From a virus, in IMG/VR virus record IMGVR_UViG_3300037391_000017, positions 1 through 64,000 of that record: a DNA stretch of 64,000 bases, one strand, 5' to 3'. Made by a program: the position numbers and the translations under genes. Under the pieces are notes generated by a model. It saw nothing but the letters and a program-made list of their open reading frames with translations, was not told the origin of the DNA and did no database searches. Positions within the stretch are counted from its first letter, which is position 1; each line of letters begins with the position of its first letter. Shown piece by piece: positions 25,801-32,948 of the stretch.

Positions 25801-26768
25801 GTGAAGGTTTGCGAGGCGACAGACGATATGATCGTACCTGCGGGCAACGTGGAGTAGTAGTTATACGCGGCGACCGCAGCCGTTTGAGCCGCACCTGCGT
25901 CGGCATTATCTACGGTAGCTGGGGGCGGGTTGAAGCCTGTGATGCTCGGGGTTGGCGATGATCCAATGACGCCGCCAGTGATTGAGGTCGAGCCCGTATT
26001 AGTGATTCCAGCCGAAGCAAGAACAGCATAGTTCGCCGCCGAGCCCAATTCCGTAGTAACGGGGGACGCGGGTGGGGCGGGATTTGTCAGTTGAACAAGA
26101 GTGCCATTACCCTGAGCACTGCAAATTTGAGACGTTGAGAGGCAGCCAGACAAGCGGCTGAAATCGTTAAAGCCCGCGAGGAATATGGCGGTCACAACAT
26201 TGGGAGCAGTGAAAGCTACGACGTATCCGACAGTTTGATCGAGGCTTGGAGCGCCCGGTCGAGTGAGGGTGATGCCGCCCGGTGTGACAGCCGACAAGTA
26301 AACTTCCGCACCAACACTGCTGAGAGAAAATTCGTGGTTCTGATCGATGTACTCGAAAAGGCCGCTGAATGCAACGGTTCCGGGCTGTCCTGCGTCGATA
26401 GGTGACGTTAGAAAACCTTGAGCAGACAAGGCTAGGGTCGGGGGTGAACCGCTGCCAGCTTCGGCAAGTTCTGCCGTCAAAACACCGCCAACACTGTAAA
26501 GATGAACGAGGGGGGCACCGAGTTGAAGGTTTGTAGCCGCCACAGCGGTGACGCCAGTGTTTAGCAGCGAGGGATCAAGAACACCATTCGGGTTGAGAAC
26601 TACGGGCACACCATACGACGCTGGTCCGAGCGATTGCACAATAACACCATCGACACCCGTAACGATGTCAATCAAGTTCGATCCCGTTTGCTGCGGCACA
26701 ATCGGTGCTGCCACAACCTGATTCGGGTTGATGTTAAAGACGCAGACTCTTGTCGGTGATTGTGCCAT
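22890..26768 (-). CDS. Giant tail fibre with ice-binding-like DUF3494 domain
   Basis: 1292 residues. Residues about 238-436 match the DUF3494 ice-binding/adhesin fold: LGSAANYAVLASAGITNTG, then PGTYTASSTL, GAGVYIFQVGSAL, VIFVVGSAATF and FVGTIIAQAGISF..GALNGRA. The rest is Gly/Thr-rich fibre sequence. The last 90 residues (YTATEFDH..F.VTLPTTGI..G..Y.IKN) resemble the closing domain of many phage fibres. DUF3494 domains bind ice or serve as adhesins on cell surfaces; here it may bind host surface glycans or other surfaces. The gene overlaps its upstream neighbour by one base (TAATG). Confidence 0.75.
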   Translation of the reverse strand: MAQSPTRVCVFNINPNQVVAAPIVPQQTGSNLIDIVTGVDGVIVQSLGPASYGVPVVLNPNGVLDPSLLNTGVTAVAATNLQLGAPLVHLYSVGGVLTAELAEAGSGSPPTLALSAQGFLTSPIDAGQPGTVAFSGLFEYIDQNHEFSLSSVGAEVYLSAVTPGGITLTRPGAPSLDQTVGYVVAFTAPNVVTAIFLAGFNDFSRLSGCLSTSQICSAQGNGTLVQLTNPAPPASPVTTELGSAANYAVLASAGITNTGSTSITGGVIGSSPTPSITGFNPPPATVDNADAGAAQTAAVAAYNYYSTLPAGTIISSVASQTFTPGTYTASSTLLFSGGTVTLNGAGVYIFQVGSALNVTTAPTTFVLTNGASAADVIFVVGSAATFDANQATGSFVGTIIAQAGISFVGGALNGRAISTGASVTFGAAETITVPSGAGGITAGDIVTFDVFGNTQDSGVSLANVIINPMTTTGDMIYEGAAGPLRLPIGTTGQALTVVGGIPSWQPVVNSFNTRTGVVTFTLADIPQSGATTGEAIVWDGSAWTPSSAATTSFTDILSGTNTSAAMVVDSGATLMVSGSGVVEATQLWLVLVSQTAPTTGQVLTATSGTAAAWATPTVTSPGGANTNVQYNNSGAFGGSAEFVWDTTNTVSAFDAALAVGNNISAGGDIPNSRIDVLDLFTTTTPSIYSGYQMNLTVNGSGDFTGTDYIGYEATMSTDGTANFGSVSTISTSYTHESSGTIDNITGISTSVSANPGTGAANSIVGISAGASAGASTTLVQGGVFAAEGAQGTITTLVGVEVTVVNSAPGIVTTGYGVKVDGIFNTGTFGTYYGVFIGAHAGTAPSTYWAFYATEGTSFFGGPAQINSTLLDGSASPGASGYVLSSTVTGVAWIPATGTPGGSPTEIQYNLAGAFAGIAGSSVTTAGAVALAPTGTGVALSTTGDAADSDIQDWYVNGNGTPIASIDGIGQMSITPDPALAPVVALSLYSDTFADPIQNWYIQGTANPGMTVTAYGDTRGVQLFMEDTAGATVQLQPGVFKIFGETEGHVFIIPGTGGGDQVTISSTPVTIDETNAINPAVALSVTGDPNSSDIQDWYINGSGTPNMYLDTSGSLWLVNSGLPAHTIQLYDTTIEILSATGQAQVSLSGVPHFHLSDTTPSVMDLYTSYLGFGAAATDIFLSRVSAGVFAVGQTVGSQTGTVATGGFATSIQTQTTTYTATEFDHTINCNGTFTVTLPTTGIVIGQEYYIKNIGIGIITVASTVNIDFGPTVTLSTQGQSVTVQWDGTQYWIY

Positions 26769-27433
26769 TATCTAGTCCTCTGAGGCCACTCGACCCTCTT
26801 ATGCTTCATCTCCGCTAACTCAGGAAAATCTTCTTCAGCCTCGAAGTCCTGTGCCACAGCAACAGGATTTGGTGGGGTCTTATCGAACTTGGGGGAATTG
26901 CCGAGATCATCCAACTCTGGGGACTTCCCGTCCGTGCCGCCGCGCTCGAAAACTTCCCCGCTAACATCGTATCCGTAGGCTAGTTTTTGTTGAGACCCAC
27001 GTTTCTTGTTGGCGTCCAGAGTCAAGGCGTCCAGCACTCGATGGAGCTTCATCATGGCGTAGGACTGATAGACGGTCGCCATGCCGTAGTCCCCCGCCTT
27101 GCCGTAGGAGCTTGCGATGTCAAAATCGTGGTGGGAGTTCGTTACGTCGCGGGCGATGTCCCTGCGGGTGCTAAGTTCTTTGGAAACGTCTTCCAGCCCC
27201 AGCACAAGCTCCCGAAGATGAGTTTCGGTCTGGGTGTAAAGCTCTTGATCCTGTTCGGGAGCCTTCAGGCGATCCCAAACGGCGTAGATTTCCATGTAGG
27301 TGTCGCGGAGATAGTTCACGTCCTGCGGCCAAGAGGCCCCAGATTGCAGCAAAGCACTGGGAAATTGCGGGGTTGTCTGAAGAGGGGCAACCGCCGAGGC
27401 AGCTAATTTGATGATGGGAAGACGGACAGGCAT
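26768..27433 (-). CDS. Hypothetical, possibly structural
   Basis: 221 residues, first gene of the fibre operon with an AGGAG site. The middle is helical and the C-terminal third is acidic and Pro-rich. Because it is coupled to the giant fibre gene it may be a fibre attachment or assembly protein, but no domain is recognised. Confidence 0.5.
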   Translation of the reverse strand: MPVRLPIIKLAASAVAPLQTTPQFPSALLQSGASWPQDVNYLRDTYMEIYAVWDRLKAPEQDQELYTQTETHLRELVLGLEDVSKELSTRRDIARDVTNSHHDFDIASSYGKAGDYGMATVYQSYAMMKLHRVLDALTLDANKKRGSQQKLAYGYDVSGEVFERGGTDGKSPELDDLGNSPKFDKTPPNPVAVAQDFEAEEDFPELAEMKHKRVEWPQRTR

Positions 27434-27460
27434 CTGGGCTCCTGTCTAAGAGCCAGAAAG

Positions 27461-28045
27461 TCAGATTCGATAGGACTGCCAAACCTCGGTGTCGAGTTCG
27501 CGGACGGTCTTGCCCCGCTTTTTGGCTTCGGCGATAAAGGCTTGCTCTAGTTCAAGATACCGCCTGCCCGCCTGAGGGGTGCTTTTGGGGGCGTTGTACC
27601 CCTGAAGCTTCAACCATTTGAGGATGTGGGTATCCAGCGGGACGCAGTTGGCCTCGGGCTCGTAGTACAGGATGGTCATGCGAGCGGTTTTGGGGCCAAT
27701 ACCCGGAATTTTCTCCAGCGATTCGATACTGACATGAGCGAGGTCGATGTTGACGGCGGCGGGGAACGCCTTGCGGTAGAGCTTGTACTTGCCGAGTTTG
27801 TGTTTGCGAAGGTAATAGTTAAGAGTGTTGTAATAGATGGCGTGCTTGACGATCTCGAACGGCGAGACACCCTCATAACCCGGCATGGTGCTGCGGATGT
27901 CATCCAGAAAGGCGCGGAGCTTTTTCTCCGTACCCTTCGCACTCTTGCCCGCCACGCAGATGCCGAAGAGAATCCACCACTCAAGCTGGAGTTTGGTCAT
28001 CCGTTTTGGCAAGTTGGTTGGGTCCACCGCTGCTGTCACTACCAT
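27461..28045 (-). CDS. HhH-GPD DNA glycosylase/endonuclease III-like protein
   Basis: 194 residues from ATG at 28045, chosen for the AAGGAAG site. LEKIPGIGPKTAR (110-122) is a helix-hairpin-helix and CVPLDTH supplies the catalytic Asp (138) of the HhH-GPD superfamily. No iron-sulfur Cys cluster is seen. These enzymes remove damaged or modified bases from DNA. In a phage it could repair oxidised bases or attack modified DNA of competitors. It overlaps the preceding small gene by 65 bases. Confidence 0.75.
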   Translation of the reverse strand: MVVTAAVDPTNLPKRMTKLQLEWWILFGICVAGKSAKGTEKKLRAFLDDIRSTMPGYEGVSPFEIVKHAIYYNTLNYYLRKHKLGKYKLYRKAFPAAVNIDLAHVSIESLEKIPGIGPKTARMTILYYEPEANCVPLDTHILKWLKLQGYNAPKSTPQAGRRYLELEQAFIAEAKKRGKTVRELDTEVWQSYRI

Positions 28046-28262
28046 CTTCCTTAACCTCACTCCACGTTCCGTCAACGATCTGGTTGACAAAAACTTTGAA
28101 CTTGAAACCCTTGCGTTGCCAATCAGGTTCCACTTGAATCTGGGCGTTCGGACCCAATTCCTGAATCACGCCCTCAGGAATGAAGACTTCCCAGCCGCCA
28201 TCGATCCTATAACCGAACTTGCGGATGAGCAGCCCTAACGCAGCTAGGGGGTCTTGTTTAAT
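27981..28262 (-). CDS. Hypothetical protein with possible ATT start
   Basis: About 93 residues. The open frame continues upstream to a TTG at 28298, but that region codes the 53-residue membrane protein. The only GAGGAG site points at an ATT codon at 28262 that overlaps the membrane gene stop. The protein has a beta-rich middle and an acidic tail. Start uncertain, no family. Confidence 0.4.
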   Translation of the reverse strand: MKQDPLAALGLLIRKFGYRIDGGWEVFIPEGVIQELGPNAQIQVEPDWQRKGFKFKVFVNQIVDGTWSEVKEDGSDSSGGPNQLAKTDDQTPA

Positions 28263-28419
28263 AGCCGATCTCCTCGATGATACCGATGACCTCAGCAAGG
28301 ATCAGGAACACGGCGCAGGCATAAATAGCGGGGTGGTGATCCACGAAGAACAGGCAGCCGTATCCGAGGATTCGGACACCGCTCTTGACGTAACTAATTT
28401 TCGCGTGTGCGCTCGCCAT
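28258..28419 (-). CDS. Small membrane protein
   Basis: 53 residues with one long hydrophobic segment (about 17-45). Its ATG overlaps the stop of the upstream 101-residue gene (TAATG), so translation is coupled. No family recognised. Confidence 0.55.
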   Translation of the reverse strand: MASAHAKISYVKSGVRILGYGCLFFVDHHPAIYACAVFLILAEVIGIIEEIGY

Positions 28420-28724
28420 TACTGATACGGCCTTTCACGTTTATGCAATTCCTTGACCAGTTCTTTGTAGGGAAGGTTCTGGATCGCTTCTTTGTCGTGC
28501 TGTTCCTTTTGATTGGAGACGCAGGATTCATTGTCTTTATCAAGAGGCTTTATCGATTTGTCACTCGTGTACGAATATGGCTCGTACACCTTGTACTGAC
28601 ACCCGTCAAAGATCACGATCTCAGGCCCCATTGCTTTTTCGATGGCCTTGACGCCCAGCATGACTGGATAGGCCGCGACTAGGCAGCCCAGCAGAACGTA
28701 TGCTCTGATCTCGTCGCCGTTCAT
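28419..28724 (-). CDS. Small membrane-anchored protein
   Basis: 101 residues: an N-terminal hydrophobic helix (about 8-27) then a charged, Lys/Glu-rich soluble part with two Cys. It overlaps both neighbours by ATGA/TAATG junctions. The topology is like phage spanin or anchor proteins, but nothing specific supports that. Confidence 0.5.
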   Translation of the reverse strand: MNGDEIRAYVLLGCLVAAYPVMLGVKAIEKAMGPEIVIFDGCQYKVYEPYSYTSDKSIKPLDKDNESCVSNQKEQHDKEAIQNLPYKELVKELHKRERPYQ

Positions 28725-28987
28725 CGCACCAAGCCCCTACCGTGGGCATTGGGAGCCGCACCTTCGCTCAGCATGATGTCCACCGCCACGCGAGCGTGGA
28801 AGCGAGCCCCAGCGGGACTCAGGTTGTACTTAGGGTCGCGGAATTGTTTGATTTTCTCGTTCAGCAGTTTGTGGCGAAACTTCCGACGTGCGGCCTTGCG
28901 TGCTCCTTGGCCGCGATGTTCCCTGACTGGTGCCGCTTCGACTACGGGCTCAGCCGCTTTCTTCTTTTTGAACGGGTTCAGATTCAT
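28721..28987 (-). CDS. Small basic protein
   Basis: 88 residues, very rich in Arg/Lys (KKKK near the N-terminus, RKAARRKFRHK in the middle), so a nucleic-acid-binding role is plausible. Starts with ATGA overlap with the phosphoesterase stop. Confidence 0.5.
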   Translation of the reverse strand: MNLNPFKKKKAAEPVVEAAPVREHRGQGARKAARRKFRHKLLNEKIKQFRDPKYNLSPAGARFHARVAVDIMLSEGAAPNAHGRGLVR

Positions 28988-29730
28988 ATTTCGAAAACCT
29001 CCGCTTTGTACTCTTGTTGCCTCGGCCCCATGTTTACTCTTTCATGAGGGTAACCAAAAGGATAACACACCACATGCGTTTCTCCAAGGAAGTATTCCGC
29101 CATGCCATGCGTGTGCCCATGAAACCAGTATCTCGGCTGTTTGGCTTGGATCAGTTCCGTCTCATCCGATACGAAAAACCGATTGGTCGGTTGATTGAAA
29201 AACTGTGGCGGCGTGCTCCGAGGGTGCGGCAGATGATGACTCAACACCACGGTCTGAGGCGTCACCAGCCGCATCGCAGCCTCGCGGAACGCAAAGTTGT
29301 CATCGTACACCCACTGACGAAGGTCCTTAATCACGTGGAAATCCGACATGAGGTTCTCGTACAACTGGTTCAACGGTTGATGGGGAAACCACATCGTGCC
29401 GCCGAAGAAGTGGATGCCGTCGAGAGTCACATCGCTGTTTTGCAGCCAGACGAAGTTCTTCGGCATGTAAGACCTGAGAACAAATTCCGTTCGCTCGCGG
29501 GTGCCGCCGTAGTATTCGTGGTTGCCCGTGGTGTAGAGGACGTGGCGGGCTTTCTTGCTCAGGAAGTCGAGCACGTCCTTGACATTCTTCGGATGCTGGC
29601 GGCAGGGAACGACGATATCTCCGGGTAGGGCGAGGAAATCCAGATCGGGGGCGAAGTCTATCCGCTTGAGAACGGACAGCGGCATGTCATAGAACTCGGT
29701 GTGCAGGTCGCTGACGATCTGGAGCTTCAT
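28984..29730 (-). CDS. Calcineurin-like metallophosphoesterase
   Basis: 248 residues with the full metallophosphoesterase motif series: SDLHTEF (DxH), LPGDIV (GD), TTGNHEYY (GNHE), SHHLPH and GHTHG (GHxH). The family hydrolyses phosphoesters of nucleotides, nucleic acids or proteins with two metal ions. Phage members include DNA-end repair phosphatases and PNKP-like enzymes; the substrate here is unknown. It is the first gene of a five- or six-gene minus operon. A GAGTATTAC box ends five bases upstream. Confidence 0.8.
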   Translation of the reverse strand: MKLQIVSDLHTEFYDMPLSVLKRIDFAPDLDFLALPGDIVVPCRQHPKNVKDVLDFLSKKARHVLYTTGNHEYYGGTRERTEFVLRSYMPKNFVWLQNSDVTLDGIHFFGGTMWFPHQPLNQLYENLMSDFHVIKDLRQWVYDDNFAFREAAMRLVTPQTVVLSHHLPHPRSTPPQFFNQPTNRFFVSDETELIQAKQPRYWFHGHTHGMAEYFLGETHVVCYPFGYPHERVNMGPRQQEYKAEVFEI

Positions 29731-29735
29731 AGGGA

Positions 29736-29741
29736 GTAATA
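29736..29741 (-). promoter_or_regulatory. -10 box of leaderless type (TATTAC)
   Basis: GAGTATTAC followed by TCCCT and the ATG at 29730. Confidence 0.45.
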
Positions 29742-29946
29742 CTCAAAAATATCGTGCAAGGATTTGTCCCGCTCAAACGTTTATATCAACGACAGGAAAA
29801 TAAAGTCGCTGACGGTCGGGAGAAACAGGCCCCTCGAACGTTTTTATCTTTGACGGGCTGTAACGCTTTGACCCCTCCCGTGCGATTTACAAATATACGG
29901 TGCGTTTTTCACCGTCTCAGCGTCTTTGTCTAATAGGAGAACACAC

Positions 29947-30189
29947 GTGAACTTTGATTCGTTGTGCGCCGTTGGCCGTATGTATATTATAGCACGGAGG
30001 ATCGTGCTCGGGATAGTCTTCTTGGCTGCCGCAGGGCTGGGCGTGACTATCTACAAACTGCAACATCAACCCGTCCAGTACGACACGGACGGCTACCAGA
30101 ACCATAGGTATGACGCAAGGTACGAACCAGTTGTGCTGGATGGGCTGCGGTCGGGAAGCCAAGTTCGGGGGTGGGAGCGAGCAGCTTAG
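29947..30189 (+). CDS. Possible small membrane protein
   Basis: 80 residues with a GTG start eight bases after TAGGAG. One TM helix (about 18-40). Its last 80 bases overlap the zinc-ribbon gene in another frame, so one of the two ends may be non-coding. Upstream (29760-29850) two similar AACGTTT(A/T)TAT blocks occur and may be promoter elements. Confidence 0.4.
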   Translation: MNFDSLCAVGRMYIIARRIVLGIVFLAAAGLGVTIYKLQHQPVQYDTDGYQNHRYDARYEPVVLDGLRSGSQVRGWERAA

Positions 30190-30352
30190 GTGCTCGAAGA
30201 AGACCATTGACTGTCCCCAGTTCAAAGCACGGACGATGACGGGTAACCGTGGCGTCCGCAACTGGGGCTCGTTCGCAAATAACGCCTCGCAGAACACGCG
30301 AAACATGATCGGCAACGCCAAGTCGTTCAACATTCGAAGACGCGGCAAGTAA
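30110..30352 (+). CDS. Zinc-ribbon protein like the N-terminus of HNH homing endonucleases
   Basis: 80 residues. CWMGCGREAKF followed by CSKKTIDCPQF is the four-Cys ribbon at the N-terminus of many phage HNH-type endonucleases, and the basic NTRNMIGNAKS tail is like their DNA-binding motif. No HNH catalytic part is present, so it may be a remnant or a stand-alone DNA binder. It ends four bases before the tRNA block on the opposite strand. Confidence 0.45.
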   Translation: MTQGTNQLCWMGCGREAKFGGGSEQLRCSKKTIDCPQFKARTMTGNRGVRNWGSFANNASQNTRNMIGNAKSFNIRRRGK

Positions 30353-30355
30353 AAT

Positions 30356-30431
30356 TGGGGGCGTTTACGGGAGTCGAACCCGCCATCATGTGATTGAAAG
30401 TCACAGGTCCAAGCCGATAGACGGAAACGCC
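30356..30431 (-). tRNA. tRNA-Glu(TTC)
   Basis: Complete cloverleaf: acceptor GGCGTTT/AAACGCC, anticodon arm TGTGA CTTTCAA TCACA, T arm with TTCGACT, CCA encoded. Reads GAA. Last gene of the block. Confidence 0.9.
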
Positions 30432-30608
30432 ATGTTTCTAAACTCTGCGGTTGTTGTCCACAACCCCTGCAAGGGCAGCGACCTTCAACCGCTTTGGGAC
30501 TTGGCTGTACCAAAATCCGTACACTTCACGTTTGCAGACGTTGCTGCACGAACATCGCGGGTATTCGCCGTATTCCCCGCCAGCCTAGAGGAAACTACCC
30601 CCTAATCT

Positions 30609-30684
30609 TGGTACGCCGTGTTGGACTCGAACCAACGGTCTCTACCTTGTCATGGTAGCGATTTAGCCGCTAATCTAACAGCGC
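30609..30684 (-). tRNA. tRNA-Val(GAC)
   Basis: Acceptor GCGCTGT/ACGGCGT (terminal G-U), D arm GATT/AATC, anticodon loop ATGACAA, T loop TTCGAGT, CCA encoded. Reads GUC/GUU. I see no gene in 30432-30608. Confidence 0.88.
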
Positions 30685-30686
30685 AC

Positions 30687-30775
30687 TGGTGTACCCGAGA
30701 GGGATCGAACCTCCGACCTGCTTCCAGCAACCCGAAGGCTGATGGAAACCGCTCTGCCAGTTGAGCTACAGGCAC
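30687..30775 (-). tRNA. Aberrant tRNA with UUCG-capped extended anticodon arm
   Basis: Normal acceptor (GTGCCTG/CGGGTAC), D arm (GCTC/GAGC), T arm and encoded CCA. In place of a 5-bp stem and 7-base loop it has a hairpin of 12 pairs with one U-C mismatch, closed by C(UUCG)G. If the tip opened, TTCGGGT would read as a Pro(CGG) loop, but the stem would be far too long for the decoding site. It is either a non-decoding tRNA or contains an insertion. Confidence 0.7.
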
Positions 30776-30846
30776 AAACAAACTGGTGGAAAGGAAACCC
30801 CGGCAAGGATTTTACATTGCTACATGTCTGCAACAACCCACCCGTA

Positions 30847-31056
30847 CTATTTCTGAGCTTCTCGGATTGCTCGTAGAAGCGCATTCTGCGAAGCATCCTC
30901 GGGCAAACCATACTCCAAGTTCGCCTTCTTCAAATGTGCATCCCTACGCAACCCCGTATCGATACCGAACTCGTCTTCGAAGGTTCCGACGTGCTTGTCG
31001 TTACGTGTCTTGCGAATCTGACCATCTTCATCTGTAGAACGATCATCTAGTCCCAT
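30847..31056 (-). CDS. Small charged protein
   Basis: 69 residues with a strong AGGAGG site before ATG at 31056. Rich in Asp, Lys, Arg and Glu; no hydrophobic core and no family recognised. Inserted between tRNA genes. Confidence 0.55.
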   Translation of the reverse strand: MGLDDRSTDEDGQIRKTRNDKHVGTFEDEFGIDTGLRRDAHLKKANLEYGLPEDASQNALLRAIREAQK

Positions 31057-31071
31057 ACAGCCTCCTAAACT

Positions 31072-31147
31072 TGGTGGACCCGAGGGGATTCGAACCCCTG
31101 ACCTCCGCAGTGCGAGTGCGGCGTTCTCCCAACTGAACTACGAGCCC
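31072..31147 (-). tRNA. tRNA-Ala(CGC)
   Basis: Acceptor GGGCTCG/CGGGTCC with the G3-U70 alanine identity pair, anticodon arm CCGCA CTCGCAC TGCGG, CCA encoded. Reads GCG. Its first ten bases are also the end of the nuclease gene upstream. Confidence 0.92.
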
Positions 31148-31539
31148 AACTCAAAATCTTTCGCCCAACGGATACCGTCACGCTGGTTGTTCTTCGACGG
31201 TGCCAAACGCAACTGGCATCCAGCGATAGGCGCATCTATCACGGGAATTACGTACACCTTATCGAGTTCCACGCAATACACCGCAAACAAATCCGCATCC
31301 CCACGATAGTCCCGACGTGGACAATTTCGAGATTGGCTACAGGTGTCAAATCTTAAAACAGTACGACCCCTGCACAGACGCCCTTTCTTCACTTGAATCC
31401 GCACGGCGTTCGCACCATCCAGAGTCACCAAATCGTACCGCTGGGCGTCCCCAAATGGGACCAGAACCTCTTTACCGTTTCTTACCAGTGCCGCCAGTAC
31501 AGCGGCCACAGCCATGTTTCCCGCTTGAGAGCTATTCAT
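31138..31539 (-). CDS. PD-(D/E)XK homing-endonuclease-like protein (I-Ssp6803I type)
   Basis: 133 residues. GKEVLVPFGDAQRYDLVTL followed by VRIQVKKG (D36, Q49-V50-K51) is the compact PD-(D/E)XK core of group I intron-type endonucleases such as I-Ssp6803I. Such enzymes cut short conserved targets, often in tRNA genes. Its stop codon TAG is formed by tRNA-Ala(CGC) bases 8-10. A TGATAGAAT extended -10 box ends six bases before ATG. Confidence 0.65.
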   Translation of the reverse strand: MNSSQAGNMAVAAVLAALVRNGKEVLVPFGDAQRYDLVTLDGANAVRIQVKKGRLCRGRTVLRFDTCSQSRNCPRRDYRGDADLFAVYCVELDKVYVIPVIDAPIAGCQLRLAPSKNNQRDGIRWAKDFELGS

Positions 31540-31545
31540 CTCTCC

Positions 31546-31551
31546 ATTCTA
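31546..31551 (-). promoter_or_regulatory. Extended -10 box (TAGAAT)
   Basis: TG-A-TAGAAT, then GGAGAG and the ATG at 31539. Confidence 0.45.
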
Positions 31552-31557
31552 TCACAC

Positions 31558-32625
31558 CTACTCGCCCGCGATAACCGAGTGTAGGGGAGAGGACGGCTCC
31601 CACACGAGCTTCCCATCCGTTGCCCCTCCATCTTTCGCATGTTTTTCAGCAGTTGCCTTGAGCAGCGCGGCCACACTATCCAGATTCGCAAGGTGCGGTG
31701 TAATCGGGCCATGTTCTAGGCAATCCACCGTGAAGAAACGAAATCCAAAATCCGTGCCTTCTGATGCTTCACATCGCCGCCCACACTGCGGACAAACGAT
31801 GAAAGTCTCACTATGCCCGTCCTCCTCCACCTTTACCATGATCTTGAAATCCATTATCACTGGCTCGGCTGGCGTTTCCTCGCGATTATACGCAGGTGCG
31901 GTATGCCGGGATGAATCCTTCTGCCAATCAATATCCCACCGACGAAACACAGAACCCGAAGCTACCAACTTCGCCGCCATGTAATTGAAATAGTAATCGC
32001 GCAATTGATCCACCACGGGAGACACTTTCTTATCTTTGAGTAGCGGTGCCCAAGGGTACGCCCAGCGCCCGTTGTCCATCTTAATTTTCATGTTCGCCGA
32101 CATCACCACGATAGCCTGCACGTGCGGAAGAGACTCCTTTCCAGTATCTTTCTTGTACTTGAGCATAATCCGTTCGCACAGAATCAAGAAATCTGTTGGG
32201 TGATGTAGACGATTATTCTCGTTCGCAATCAAAACGAGTCCGAAAGCATCTGGCTTATTCAGACGGCGCTTGGACGCCTTGATCTGGAAGTTGGCTTTGA
32301 GGATGTGGTTCTTAATGGATGGTTCCAGCAGAGCACACCACTCGTCTTGTAGGTCAAGGGACAAGTCTTTCAACCTGAGCATCGTCTGCCCAATCGGAGC
32401 AACGCGGCCCGACGCCTGCCAACGTGCAAACATATCCGTTAATGCCGCGTAGTATTCGTCTGACGGGTCTTCCAGCAGCGTCTTTTGCTCCACGATCAAG
32501 TTGAGGTCGGGATACCAGTAATCTGCGCTCGGCTCACCCTCTTCGGTGGAGAACGGGATTAGGGTTCCTCCGACAGCGACCGTGATGTCACGCCACAACT
32601 GCTCCGACTTTGCAAACTGAAACAT
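31558..32625 (-). CDS. PD-(D/E)XK nuclease-like protein with C-terminal zinc site
   Basis: 355 residues from ATG at 32625, chosen for the GGAGG site; the frame runs further upstream only through tRNA sequence. YWYPDLNLIVEQKTL contains a canonical PD-x5-E-x-K (D40, E46, K48). CPQCGRRC near residue 275 and a later CLEHG suggest zinc binding. Such architecture is found in phage homing or restriction-like nucleases. It lies between tRNA-Val(CAC) and the smaller nuclease gene. Confidence 0.5.
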   Translation of the reverse strand: MFQFAKSEQLWRDITVAVGGTLIPFSTEEGEPSADYWYPDLNLIVEQKTLLEDPSDEYYAALTDMFARWQASGRVAPIGQTMLRLKDLSLDLQDEWCALLEPSIKNHILKANFQIKASKRRLNKPDAFGLVLIANENNRLHHPTDFLILCERIMLKYKKDTGKESLPHVQAIVVMSANMKIKMDNGRWAYPWAPLLKDKKVSPVVDQLRDYYFNYMAAKLVASGSVFRRWDIDWQKDSSRHTAPAYNREETPAEPVIMDFKIMVKVEEDGHSETFIVCPQCGRRCEASEGTDFGFRFFTVDCLEHGPITPHLANLDSVAALLKATAEKHAKDGGATDGKLVWEPSSPLHSVIAGE

Positions 32626-32641
32626 ACGTCCTCCGTGAACT

Positions 32642-32717
32642 TGGTGCACCTTGCAGGATTTGAACCTGCGACTCCCACCGTGTGAAAGTGGTACTCTGGC
32701 CGCTGAGTTAAAAGTGC
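32642..32717 (-). tRNA. tRNA-Val(CAC)
   Basis: Acceptor GCACTTT/AAGGTGC, D arm ACTC/GAGT, anticodon arm CCACT TTCACAC GGTGG, T loop TTCAAAT, CCA encoded. Reads GUG. Confidence 0.9.
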
Positions 32718-32723
32718 AAAACT

Positions 32724-32799
32724 TGGTAGCGTTGATGGGAGTCGAACCCACCGTCATTGCATTGAGAGTGCAAGGTCCAAACCGATAGACGGCAACGCC
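32724..32799 (-). tRNA. tRNA-Glu(CTC)
   Basis: Acceptor GGCGTTG/CAACGCT (terminal G-U), anticodon arm TTGCA CTCTCAA TGCAA, T loop TTCGACT, CCA encoded. Similar to tRNA-Glu(TTC) at 30356, suggesting duplication. Reads GAG. Confidence 0.9.
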
Positions 32800-32869
32800 A
32801 CAATCATATAATTGGCCCTTTTAGTGAAATTCTTCACGGTTTTGGCCGTTTTATACGACGTAATAAACT

Positions 32870-32945
32870 TGGTGGACCTAAGGGGGGTCGAACCCCTGAC
32901 CTCATCCATGCCATGGATGCGCTCTCCCAACTGAGCTACAGGCCC
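32870..32945 (-). tRNA. tRNA-Ala(GGC)
   Basis: Acceptor GGGCCTG/TAGGTCC with G3-U70, anticodon arm CATCC ATGGCAT GGATG, T loop TTCGACC, CCA encoded. Reads GCC/GCU. Confidence 0.92.
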
Positions 32946-32948
32946 AAA

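Noticed and set aside
30687-30775. Ordinary tRNA-Pro(CGG)
   Set aside because: The tip reads TTCGGGT, but it is closed as a C(UUCG)G tetraloop on a stem more than twice the normal length, and G1-C72 is not the usual bacterial Pro acceptor pair.
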